Below are positions 15,136 through 22,870 of a stretch of 64,000 nucleotides of DNA, piece after piece (the stretch's first letter is position 1; every line of letters begins with the position of its first letter). The position numbers and the translations under genes are program-made. Source of the DNA: Salisediminibacterium halotolerans. Lineage in GTDB: Bacteria > Bacillota > Bacilli > Bacillales > Salisediminibacteriaceae. The notes beneath the pieces were generated by a model that did not search any database, was not told the origin of the DNA, and saw only the letters and a program-made list of their open reading frames with translations. The stretch spans positions 221,872-285,871 of the forward strand of contig NZ_RKQQ01000004.1 in the NCBI RefSeq assembly GCF_003814815.1, in the 5' to 3' direction.

Positions 15136-16485
15136 TTGCAATCTGCTGCGTATGATTTTACAAATGGCAGTATTATGCGGAAAATGGTGCTGTTTTCCGC
15201 ACCGATATTTTTAACAAATATTTTACAGACGTCTTATCAAGTTGTCGATTCATTGTGGGTCGGCAACTTACTTGGGCCGAATGCGCTCGGTGCGATCGCG
15301 ATCTCAGGAACGGTCGTATTTACCATTTTATCATTTATTATCGGAATCAATACCGCTGCGCTTACCGTCCTTTCACAGCACAGAGGAGCGAAAGATGAAG
15401 CGGGATTAAAGCGGGCACTGAATGCATTTGTTGTCACGCTTGGGTTATTAACGCTTCTGATGGGCATTGTCGGCGTGGTCATTTCTGAACAAGTGCTTAT
15501 ATGGATGGGGACCCCGGATGAGATTCTCCCTCTTGCCGCTTTATACTTGCGGATTAATTTTATCGGGATTATCTTTTTGTTCGGTTACAATTTTATCGCG
15601 ACAGTTCTTCGCGCGCTTGGCGACAGTAAGACGCCGGTTCGCTTTGTGACTCTGGCGCTGTTATTAAATACTGTTTTAGATCCGCTGTTTATCTCCGGTT
15701 TTGACTGGGGGATTGCCGGCGCTGCTTATGCTACGATTGTTTCGCAAGGAACGGCGTTTTTATACGGGCTGATCTTTTCAGTGAAAAAGGCGGGCGTTCC
15801 GTTTTCGATCCCCTTTCTGCCTCGGCTTGAACAGCTGCGGAGGATATTTAAGCTCGGATTGCCGTCTGGTTTGTCGATGATGGTGATCTCCGGCGGAGTG
15901 CTCGCGATTATGACGGTCGTTACCGGGTTTGGAGAGGAAGTTGTTGCCGGCTTCGGTGCAGCACAGCGGCTCGACAGTTTAATTATGCTGCCGGCACTGA
16001 CGCTCGGTTCGGCGATTAACAGCATGGCCGGACAAAATATCGGCGCTGATTTATGGCCGCGTGTTCGGGAAATAACGAAAAGCGGGTTGCTGTTAATTGC
16101 GATTGTGTCTGGAACGGTGAGTACACTTGTCTTCATCTTTGCCGAAACGCTCGTGGGGATGTTCGTCCAAGACCCGGAAACGATTGCTTTTGGCACGATG
16201 TATGTGCAGACGGTCGCGTTTTTCTATCCGTTTTTAGGGATCAACTTCGTCCTCAACGGAGTTATCCGCGCAGCAGGTGCGATGTTCCAAGTCTTTGTGT
16301 TGAATGTCATTTCGTTTTGGGTGCTTCGTTTTCCGCTCACGTACATCGCGGCCATGTATTTCGGCGAAGCCGGGATCGGCATCGGCATGGCAGCGAGCCT
16401 TGTTTTGAGCAGTTTAATCGCGATGCTCTATTACCGATTTGGCGGCTGGCGCAATATTGACATAATGGGTGAGGAAAAAGCATGA
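15136..16485 (+). CDS. MATE family efflux transporter
   Basis: A 449-residue protein with 12 predicted membrane segments arranged as two related halves (VDSLWVGNLLGPNALGAIAIS in the first, AAQRLDSLIMLPALTLGSAINSMAGQNIGA in the second), the hallmark of MATE exporters that extrude cationic drugs in exchange for Na+ or H+. The start is a TTG six bases after AAGGAGG. It is probably co-transcribed with the OsmC gene and ends in a hairpin carrying an element remnant. Confidence 0.94.
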   Translation: MQSAAYDFTNGSIMRKMVLFSAPIFLTNILQTSYQVVDSLWVGNLLGPNALGAIAISGTVVFTILSFIIGINTAALTVLSQHRGAKDEAGLKRALNAFVVTLGLLTLLMGIVGVVISEQVLIWMGTPDEILPLAALYLRINFIGIIFLFGYNFIATVLRALGDSKTPVRFVTLALLLNTVLDPLFISGFDWGIAGAAYATIVSQGTAFLYGLIFSVKKAGVPFSIPFLPRLEQLRRIFKLGLPSGLSMMVISGGVLAIMTVVTGFGEEVVAGFGAAQRLDSLIMLPALTLGSAINSMAGQNIGADLWPRVREITKSGLLLIAIVSGTVSTLVFIFAETLVGMFVQDPETIAFGTMYVQTVAFFYPFLGINFVLNGVIRAAGAMFQVFVLNVISFWVLRFPLTYIAAMYFGEAGIGIGMAASLVLSSLIAMLYYRFGGWRNIDIMGEEKA

Positions 16486-16490
16486 TAGTT

Positions 16491-16519
16491 GAAACCGGCG
16501 GAACCTTTCCGCTGGTTTC
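16491..16519 (+). terminator. Terminator hairpin of the MATE gene, lacking a U-tract
   Basis: Stem GAAACCGGCGG / CCGCTGGTTTC (one G-U pair). Where the U-tract should be, a remnant of the repeat family begins. Confidence 0.8.
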
Positions 16520-16552
16520 AAAATGTTGATAAACGATCATTTTGACGAAAGC
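16519..16552 (+). mobile_element. Remnant of the terminator-associated repeat (left end only)
   Basis: Thirty-four bases match the left end of copy 2 at 27 positions, including AAACGAT-ATTTTGACG. They begin exactly at the base of a terminator hairpin, the same architecture as the intact copies. The rest of the element and the second hairpin are not recognisable downstream. Confidence 0.65.
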
Positions 16553-16634
16553 GGCGCGAAAAGATGAAGCTAACTCGTCGAAATAATAAAAGACGTTGCA
16601 ACGAGTTCTTTCACAGTGTAAAATTTCCAAATAG

Positions 16635-17267
16635 ATGGAATTTTCATTTTCGATCTTGAACGATAAGGGGGGGGGAATTATTAAGAAAGTCATTTATACT
16701 ATTCTGGCACTGTCACTTTCGTTCGCAGCCGTTTATTTCATTACATATTCATTTATCCCTGCATACATCGAGGGAGGAAATGACGAAAAGAACGAAGCAG
16801 CGGAACAATTGAACGAATCAACTCATGACGAACTCGATCATCTGCCGCAAAAGGAAGCGGAAGATATTGAAAAATCAAATGAGGTCGTTAAAAAAGCCCA
16901 TCAAACGATGAACGAATTGACTGGACACGGTGCGATCGCCAAATACAGGGACGAAAACAACTGGTCAGGTTCAACCGATGAAATGCGCAACGAAGTTGAA
17001 CGAGTGTCGGGTTTTTTAGAAAAAAACCAAGTTGACTCAGAATCGATTGAAAAAGATTTGACCAACTTTGTTGATCTGCTGGACCATGCGATTGAAGATA
17101 AAAATAAAACGGCATTACGCTATGCTCACCGTGTGATTCATGACCTTGATATCGCGTATAACGGCTATCAAAACAGTAATATTTTTGGTGTTTCACATTA
17201 TAACGAGGAAGAAAGAGAAGTCAGGATGGAAAGATTGGAAGAATTATTAGCAGAGAGCGGCGAATAA
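16635..17267 (+). CDS. Membrane-anchored acidic helical protein of unknown function, atypical start
   Basis: The frame encodes a single N-terminal membrane segment (VIYTILALSLSFAAVYFITYSFIPAYI), then about 160 outward-facing residues, strongly acidic and helical (EAEDIEKSNEVVKKAHQTMNEL, RYAHRVIHDLDIAYNGYQ). I do not recognise it. The only ATG lies upstream of the ribosome-binding site and has none of its own. AAGGGGGGGGG (16665-16675) is followed by AATTATTAAG, so initiation may occur at ATT (16677 or 16680), or the run of nine Gs may hide a length variation. The coordinates give the longest reading. Confidence 0.6.
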   Translation: MEFSFSILNDKGGGIIKKVIYTILALSLSFAAVYFITYSFIPAYIEGGNDEKNEAAEQLNESTHDELDHLPQKEAEDIEKSNEVVKKAHQTMNELTGHGAIAKYRDENNWSGSTDEMRNEVERVSGFLEKNQVDSESIEKDLTNFVDLLDHAIEDKNKTALRYAHRVIHDLDIAYNGYQNSNIFGVSHYNEEEREVRMERLEELLAESGE

Positions 17268-17282
17268 CATTCGCCGCTTTTG
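17256..17282 (+). terminator. Intrinsic terminator
   Basis: Stem AGCGGCGAA / TTCGCCGCT, overlapping the stop codon, followed by TTTTG. Confidence 0.85.
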
Positions 17283-17294
17283 TTATGCTCAAGA

Positions 17295-18416
17295 TCATGG
17301 TTTTGTCACTTTCGCATGTCGTTTTGTGAAGTCGGTATCCGGGTAGTAAGCTTGTTTAACGAGCAAGTTCGGACCGAGACACTCAGCAGCGGGACAATGA
17401 CAGTTTAATGCTTGTGCCGTTTTGGTATCGCGCCATTTGCGATAAGCGTCTTCCAATGAATCGGTTTCGATATTGCCTAATTGTCCTTCTGCCGTAAAGT
17501 CGGTTACGTGAATATCACCGCTGAAAATATTAATATTTACCCGTGATTGACCGTCAGGGTCGTTTCTCACAGTGACGTTTTGTTCATTGAACAGCCTTTC
17601 GATCAGCGCTTGGTCTTCTGCATCGTCATTGCACGGGTAAAACGGCAATGTGCCGAACAACACCCACATATCAGGATCTTTATGATCAAGCAGCCGGTGT
17701 ATTCCAGAGCGTATGTCATCGAGCGAAGCGACAGGCAAGTGATCGGCGAAGTTTGTCGGATACATCGGATGCACCTCATGACGGGCTGCCTGCATTTGTA
17801 CGATTTGATCGTGGATGCTTTCAAGATGCGGCAGTGTTCGGCTGTTGATCATTGTTTCCGCTGAGATCATCACCCCTTTGGCAGCTAAACGGCGGCTGTT
17901 TTCCACCATTGTTTGAAACAGAGCCTTTCGTTTTTCTGCAGACGGTTTTTTGTCCATGACCGCAAAACCGATCTCGGCAAAATCGTCAGCGCTCCCGTAA
18001 TTGTGCGAAATGTGCAGCACATCGAGATAAGGAAGAATCCACTCATAACGTTCGAAAGGCATCGTCAAATTTGAATTAATTTGCGTTTTCGCACCGCGGC
18101 TTTTCGCATATTGAAGCAGCGGCAATACGTGGTTTTGAATCGATTTGACTGACATCATCGGTTCGCCGCCGGTAATGCTGAACGTCCGCAAGTGCTCGAC
18201 GTCGTCGAGGCTTTGAATAATCCTCTCGGCTGAGTAGGCATCCGGGTCTTTTTTCAGCAAGGAATAACCGACGGCGCAATGCTCGCACCGCATGTTGCAC
18301 AAGTGAGTGGTTGTGATTTCAATATTTGTCAGGCGCGCCTCGCCGAATTGTTTAATATCTGTATACGGCTCCCAAGGATCGTTGCTTGGGAAGATCGTTT
18401 GTTCTTTTTGCACCAT
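17295..18416 (-). CDS. yfkAB: Radical SAM / CxCxxxxC motif protein YfkAB
   Basis: A 373-residue radical SAM protein. CNMRCEHC (about residue 37) is the CxxxCxxC motif that binds the 4Fe-4S cluster, SITGGEPMM follows, and the C-terminus has CHCPAAECLGPN, the CxCxxxxC motif that gives the family its name. It corresponds to the joined YfkA-YfkB protein of Bacillus. The reaction is unknown; cysteines near the C-terminus suggest auxiliary clusters. The ATG follows AAAGGAGCCTAATT. Single-gene unit divergent from the next gene. Confidence 0.9.
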   Translation of the reverse strand: MVQKEQTIFPSNDPWEPYTDIKQFGEARLTNIEITTTHLCNMRCEHCAVGYSLLKKDPDAYSAERIIQSLDDVEHLRTFSITGGEPMMSVKSIQNHVLPLLQYAKSRGAKTQINSNLTMPFERYEWILPYLDVLHISHNYGSADDFAEIGFAVMDKKPSAEKRKALFQTMVENSRRLAAKGVMISAETMINSRTLPHLESIHDQIVQMQAARHEVHPMYPTNFADHLPVASLDDIRSGIHRLLDHKDPDMWVLFGTLPFYPCNDDAEDQALIERLFNEQNVTVRNDPDGQSRVNINIFSGDIHVTDFTAEGQLGNIETDSLEDAYRKWRDTKTAQALNCHCPAAECLGPNLLVKQAYYPDTDFTKRHAKVTKP

Positions 18417-18564
18417 AATTAGGCTCCTTTATGTCTGAAACTGAGTCATGAACAGTCAAAATTATAACATAATCAACCGGAGCGCATTCCCCTTGAGCTG
18501 ATATTTTGATATACTGACGGTCGCCGTGAAAGTAACGAACTGTTTTTTGAAGGAGGAGCTTAAA

Positions 18565-18744
18565 TTGACAGATAATGAAACGAAACTGAATGCCTTGTAT
18601 CAGCAGATGGAGGCGCTCGCTAAAAAGCTGGACGAATTGAATCCTGAGGAAACGAAAGTAGAAGATATCGATAATATGATTGCTCTTTTAGAAGATGTCG
18701 AAGCGAAATGCGAATACATTCGTCAAGCTGAAAACAACAGGTAA
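18565..18744 (+). CDS. SE1561-family small protein
   Basis: A 59-residue soluble helical protein (TDNETKLNALYQQMEALAKK, then DELNPEETKVEDIDNMIALL and EDVEAKCEYIRQ). The NPEETxxEDIDxMIxLLEDxExKCE pattern is that of the uncharacterised SE1561 family of Firmicutes. It starts at TTG, six bases after AGGAGGAG; an upstream in-frame start would lie before that site. Confidence 0.82.
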   Translation: MTDNETKLNALYQQMEALAKKLDELNPEETKVEDIDNMIALLEDVEAKCEYIRQAENNR

Positions 18745-18759
18745 TTAATTTTGACAATT

Positions 18760-18871
18760 TCCCACATTTATTATTTAGCCACTCGAAATACTGTTCTGAC
18801 GCCCTCGCAAGCTCGTAAGCATAAATGGAATCAGTGAGAGCTTCATCTGTCAGTCGTTTAGAATGCCGCAT
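18760..18871 (-). pseudogene. Possible degenerate Sda-like reading frame
   Basis: The minus strand starts MRHSKRLTDEALTDSIYAYE followed by LARASEQYFEWLNNKC. This resembles the helical hairpin of Sda, the checkpoint inhibitor of sporulation kinase KinA (RxLSDExLxESY...DFIxLIxxEI). The frame lacks the expected stop after about 45 codons and runs on into the opposite strand of the SE1561 gene. No ribosome-binding site precedes its ATG. It may be a decayed sda or chance. Confidence 0.2.
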
Positions 18872-18931
18872 ACTGGGAAAAATGTTGATATAATGCGATA
18901 TGGAACACGATAAAGAAAGGGGAATGTATTC

Positions 18932-19816
18932 ATGAAAGTAGTATCAAAATCATTGCTCGTTGCAGGTCTGGCTGTCGGTTTAGCTGCCTGCGGCAACGTA
19001 GAGAATGAAGAGAACAACAATGGCGAGAACATGAACAACAATGAGAACAACAACACAGAAAACAATGTTGACAACGAAGAGGAAGACAACAACGAAAACG
19101 AGATGAACAACGAAAACAACAATCTTGATGAAGAAAACAATGAGGCAGATGAAGATGCTGACGCAGAAGAAACGGCAGAACTTCCTGTGGAATTAATCGA
19201 GCATGAAGGCGGCGAGCTTGTTTTTGAAATGGATGGAGAAGAATACAGCTTTGAAGCCGAACAATATGAAACAGATTTCGGCAAGGAAATTACCTTAGTC
19301 GACGGTATGGAAACAGAATACGGTGAAGACGGATTGGTTGAATACGTTAATTTTACGATGGAAGATGAAGACCATGAGCTTTATGGCCTGTCGTTAAGAA
19401 TTGACGAAGACTTCAATTATGAAGAAGGAGAAGAAGTCTTAATTTATACGCAAGAGCCCGATCCGGAAGCGACCATTGGTATGGAAGCTACAGAAGTCAA
19501 TGCGGCCGGTCATGTTGAAGACTTGGAGAGTCATTTAATCGATGATGACACACCGTATCATTTTTACTATGAAATCTCCGGAAATGCCGGTTCTACCGGT
19601 GAATGGCATGAATCGCTCGAAGACGAAGACTATCAAGGTTACATGTTTTATGAGCTGATTGAAGAAGGGCAGTATATTGTCTCGGCTCACTTTGCTGAAG
19701 ACGCTGATGAAAGTGTTGAAGGAGCAGCTGTTGCCATGGCGATGTCTTTTCAGCCGGAAGGCTTGACGGCTGATCTTGACGATGACGATTATGTCGGCGG
19801 CGGTGAAGAGGAATAA
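18932..19816 (+). CDS. Highly acidic lipoprotein with Asn/Glu-rich linker
   Basis: A 294-residue lipoprotein: signal peptide with lipobox GLAAC (Cys at residue 20). About 55 residues of low-complexity Asn/Glu/Asp sequence follow, the first part a near-repeat of NNNEN units, and then an acidic folded part (about residues 85-285). The Asn/Glu tract is a typical spacer lifting a domain away from the membrane. The domain itself is not recognised. Its acidity suits life at high salt. The ATG follows AAAGGGGAATGTATTC with TATAAT near 18889. Confidence 0.75.
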   Translation: MKVVSKSLLVAGLAVGLAACGNVENEENNNGENMNNNENNNTENNVDNEEEDNNENEMNNENNNLDEENNEADEDADAEETAELPVELIEHEGGELVFEMDGEEYSFEAEQYETDFGKEITLVDGMETEYGEDGLVEYVNFTMEDEDHELYGLSLRIDEDFNYEEGEEVLIYTQEPDPEATIGMEATEVNAAGHVEDLESHLIDDDTPYHFYYEISGNAGSTGEWHESLEDEDYQGYMFYELIEEGQYIVSAHFAEDADESVEGAAVAMAMSFQPEGLTADLDDDDYVGGGEEE

Positions 19817-19831
19817 TTCAATTGTACGATT

Positions 19832-19865
19832 AAGAGCTGTCCCGCTTGGGGCAGCTCTTTCTTTC
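19832..19865 (+). terminator. Intrinsic terminator
   Basis: Stem AAGAGCTG-CCC / GGG-CAGCTCTT followed by TCTTTC. Confidence 0.85.
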
Positions 19866-19909
19866 GTGTACAATTAGCAGAGGAAACTAACAAAAAGGAT
19901 GAGAGCAAC

Positions 19910-20545
19910 ATGACTACAATTTATTTTGTCCGCCATGGACAATCGGAAGCAAATAAACAAGGGATTATTCAAGGACATGCGGAGTTTCCGCTGTCAGATT
20001 TAGGCGAAAAACAAGCTGAACTGGTCGGAAACAAGCTGGCCGATCTGCCGCTGGATGCGGTTTATACGAGCGATTTACAACGGGCTTTTTTTACAGCGAA
20101 ACAAATCGCGAAACATCATGAACTGGCGCCGGCTGCCGTGTCCTATTTGCGCGAAGTCGGATTAGGTCCGCTCGAAGGCAAAACCCGCGAACAAATGCGT
20201 GCAGAGTTTCCCGATATGAAAAACGAAAGTCTGCTTACTTCCGGGATCAAAGGTACTGAACAGATTGAAGAGATCACGGAACGCTGCCGAATTGCAACGG
20301 AAAGCTTAAAAAACTCCCCGGGAAAAAGCATCGCTGCTGTTTCTCACGGCGGGCTGATCAGCATTTTACTCATGTATATGATCGCAGGTGAGGACTGGCA
20401 CTTGCTTAAACGCCCTTTTGTAATCGGAAATACAGGCATAACAAAAGTGGAAGTGTCGGAAAACGGACCGAAAATCCATTATATGAACCAGACAGCTCAT
20501 TTAGAACTCGAAGAAAATTTACAGTCTTCAACGGTCGTTTACTGA
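19910..20545 (+). CDS. Histidine phosphatase family protein
   Basis: A 211-residue phosphoglycerate-mutase-like phosphatase. FVRHGQSEANKQGIIQGH carries the phosphorylated His in the RHGxSxxN motif, TSDLQRAFFTA the second arginine, and SHGGLISILLMY the distal catalytic histidine. Substrate unknown. The ATG follows AAAAAGGATGAGAGCAAC. It is followed 25 bp downstream by the glycosylase gene. Confidence 0.92.
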   Translation: MTTIYFVRHGQSEANKQGIIQGHAEFPLSDLGEKQAELVGNKLADLPLDAVYTSDLQRAFFTAKQIAKHHELAPAAVSYLREVGLGPLEGKTREQMRAEFPDMKNESLLTSGIKGTEQIEEITERCRIATESLKNSPGKSIAAVSHGGLISILLMYMIAGEDWHLLKRPFVIGNTGITKVEVSENGPKIHYMNQTAHLELEENLQSSTVVY

Positions 20546-20570
20546 GGACTCGGAGGGAGTGAGAACCTGA

Positions 20571-21446
20571 ATGCGTGAACAAATTGAGCTCGACCAGCCG
20601 TATGATTTTAAACAGGCGCTTGCCCGCTTGGCAATTGATCCGCTTCTAGTGATCGTCAGAGACACTGAGCATATAAAAGTCCCCTTATGGATAAACGATT
20701 CTCCTGTGACCGTTGATCTGAGTCAGACCGGGACATTCAGCCGGCCGGTTTTTAATATTGAAGCGAACCTTCCAGCCGGTGTCACAGACGAGGATGTGAT
20801 AACGGAATTGTCGAATCGTTTTCACTGGGACGTAACGATCAGTCAGATTGCCGATCATTTTCGCGGCAACGACTTGTATCCGCTCGTGGAAAAATACCGC
20901 GGCACGCCGTTTGTCTGCGACTTTCAGCGTACCGGCGCTTTAATGAAAGCGATCATTCACCAGCAATTGAACATGACGTTCGCCTTCACCCTGACAACCC
21001 GCTTTGTCAAAACATACGGGTTTGAACATGACGGCGCCTGGTTTTATCCGGAAGCGAAGACGGTGAAAAATATTGATCCAGAAGCTTTGCGTGAATTGCA
21101 ATTCAGCCGGAGAAAAGCGGAATATGTCATCGGGTTGGCCGAAGAATTTGACGCCGGCCGGTTATCGCTTGAACAGTTTGAGCAATCAGATGATGCGGAA
21201 ATTCAAAAACTGTTGACGAGTATTCGCGGCATCGGCCCGTGGACGGCGGAGAATTTTTTAATGTTCGGTTTGGGGCGGCTTGATTTATTTCCCGTTCAAG
21301 ATATCGGATTGCAAAACGGGATGAAACATTTCTTCGGCTGGGATGATAAACCGTCGAAAGAAACAATGCTCGATTATTCAAAAGACTGGTCGCCGTACCG
21401 AACGTATGCGGCATTGTATTTATGGGAAAGCATCGAAACCGGCTAA
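20571..21446 (+). CDS. DNA-3-methyladenine glycosylase II family (AlkA-like, YfjP type)
   Basis: A 291-residue HhH-GPD base-excision-repair glycosylase. MKAIIHQQLNMTFAFTL is the first helix of the HhH-GPD domain, LLTSIRGIGPWTAENFLMFG the helix-hairpin-helix, and LFPVQDIGLQNGMKHFFG contains the catalytic aspartate. It removes alkylated purines from DNA. The following methyltransferase starts 17 bp after it, the yfjP-yfjO arrangement of B. subtilis. Confidence 0.92.
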   Translation: MREQIELDQPYDFKQALARLAIDPLLVIVRDTEHIKVPLWINDSPVTVDLSQTGTFSRPVFNIEANLPAGVTDEDVITELSNRFHWDVTISQIADHFRGNDLYPLVEKYRGTPFVCDFQRTGALMKAIIHQQLNMTFAFTLTTRFVKTYGFEHDGAWFYPEAKTVKNIDPEALRELQFSRRKAEYVIGLAEEFDAGRLSLEQFEQSDDAEIQKLLTSIRGIGPWTAENFLMFGLGRLDLFPVQDIGLQNGMKHFFGWDDKPSKETMLDYSKDWSPYRTYAALYLWESIETG

Positions 21447-21462
21447 ACGAAAGGACGCAAAG

Positions 21463-22857
21463 ATGGCAAATAAACCAAAACAGACAAATGTTCATATGAA
21501 AATCGGTCAGCAGTTTCCGCTTACGATCAAACGCCTCGGGATTAACGGAGAAGGAGTCGGTTTTTTTAAGCGGCAAGTTGTGTTTGTTCCAGAGGCTTTG
21601 CCGGGGGAGGAAGTTGTCGCCGAAGTTGCAAAAATCTCCGGTTCTTTTGTCGAAGCGAAAGTGCTGAAGATGCGGAAAACGTCGAAGGAACGTGTAACTC
21701 CGCCGTGTCCGGTTTACGACAAATGCGGCGGCTGCCAGCTTCAGCATTTATCGTACGCCGCGCAATTGGCAGAAAAACAAGACTTAGTCCGCCAAGCGTT
21801 CGAACGTTACACATCCGTGAACTTAAACGACGTTTCGCTGCATGAAACAATCGGGATGGAATCGCCGTGGTACTACCGGAATAAAAGTCAAATGCAAACC
21901 GGGGTGCAGAATAATCGGGTTGCTGCCGGGCTGTACGGAAAAGACAGCCATAAACTGATCGATATTCCTGAGTGCATCGTGCAGCATCCTGCAGCCAATG
22001 AAATTACCGCAAAAATGAAGCGGATTTTAGAAGATTTATCAATCCCGATTTATAACGAACGAAAACGAAAAGGCGCTGTGCGGACGATCGTTGTGCGCGC
22101 CGGTTTTGCCACAGACGAACGTCAGCTGACTTTGGTCAGTGCCGTTGATCCGCTGCCGCGTGAAGAAGCGGTGATCGAAGAAGTGAAAAAGCGGATTCCT
22201 GAAGTCGATTCGCTTATCTTAAACGTTAATGCGAAGAGAACATCGACGGTTTACGGCGACAAGACAAGGGTGCTTGCCGGACGGGAAAAAATTGCGGAAA
22301 AGCTTGATGAATCGGTGTTTTACTTATCTTCGCCGGCATTTTTTCAGCTCAATCCGCCGCAAACAGAGCGGTTGTACGAAACGGTGCGTGAAATGGCCGA
22401 GATTGACGGCGACACGAAAGTCGTTGATGCGTATTGCGGCGTCGGAACGATCGCAATCACGGCAGCGAAACACGCAAAAGAGGTGCGCGGCATGGATACC
22501 GTTGCGGAAGCGATTGCCGATGCGCGAAGCAATGCAAAAGCAAACGGTGTTGATAATGCGTATTTTGAAACGGGGAAGGCCGAGGCGTGCTTGCCGAAAT
22601 GGATAAAAGACGGATGGCGGCCGGATGTCGTCATTGTTGATCCGCCGCGCTCCGGCTTGGACGAATCCTTGATCCGCACCTTGATCGAATCAGAACCGGA
22701 TCAGCTTATTTACGTATCGTGCAACCCGTCGACATTGGCGAAAAACACGAAGGCGCTTGAAGATGGCGGGTTTACATTGCTCGAAGTTCAGCCGGTTGAC
22801 ATGTTCCCGATGACCGCGCAAATCGAGAGTGTCGCCCGTTTCAGCTGGGAAAAATAA
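21463..22857 (+). CDS. 23S rRNA (uracil-5-)-methyltransferase, RlmCD/YfjO type
   Basis: A 464-residue TrmA-class enzyme. The N-terminal TRAM domain (about residues 8-65) is followed by CPVYDKCGGCQLQHL, with cysteines for a 4Fe-4S cluster, FQLNPPQTERLYE, the SAM site VVDAYCGVGTIAI, IVDPPRSGLDESLI, and VSCNPSTLAKN with the catalytic cysteine. It methylates C5 of specific uracils in 23S rRNA. The ATG after AAAGGACGCAAAG is used; a longer in-frame reading overlaps the glycosylase gene. Confidence 0.93.
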   Translation: MANKPKQTNVHMKIGQQFPLTIKRLGINGEGVGFFKRQVVFVPEALPGEEVVAEVAKISGSFVEAKVLKMRKTSKERVTPPCPVYDKCGGCQLQHLSYAAQLAEKQDLVRQAFERYTSVNLNDVSLHETIGMESPWYYRNKSQMQTGVQNNRVAAGLYGKDSHKLIDIPECIVQHPAANEITAKMKRILEDLSIPIYNERKRKGAVRTIVVRAGFATDERQLTLVSAVDPLPREEAVIEEVKKRIPEVDSLILNVNAKRTSTVYGDKTRVLAGREKIAEKLDESVFYLSSPAFFQLNPPQTERLYETVREMAEIDGDTKVVDAYCGVGTIAITAAKHAKEVRGMDTVAEAIADARSNAKANGVDNAYFETGKAEACLPKWIKDGWRPDVVIVDPPRSGLDESLIRTLIESEPDQLIYVSCNPSTLAKNTKALEDGGFTLLEVQPVDMFPMTAQIESVARFSWEK

Positions 22858-22870
22858 AGGAGGGCACCGC

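Noticed and set aside
18850..19284. Minus-strand serine-rich frame opposite the acidic lipoprotein
   Set aside because: It is the shadow of the Asn/Glu low-complexity codons on the opposite strand.
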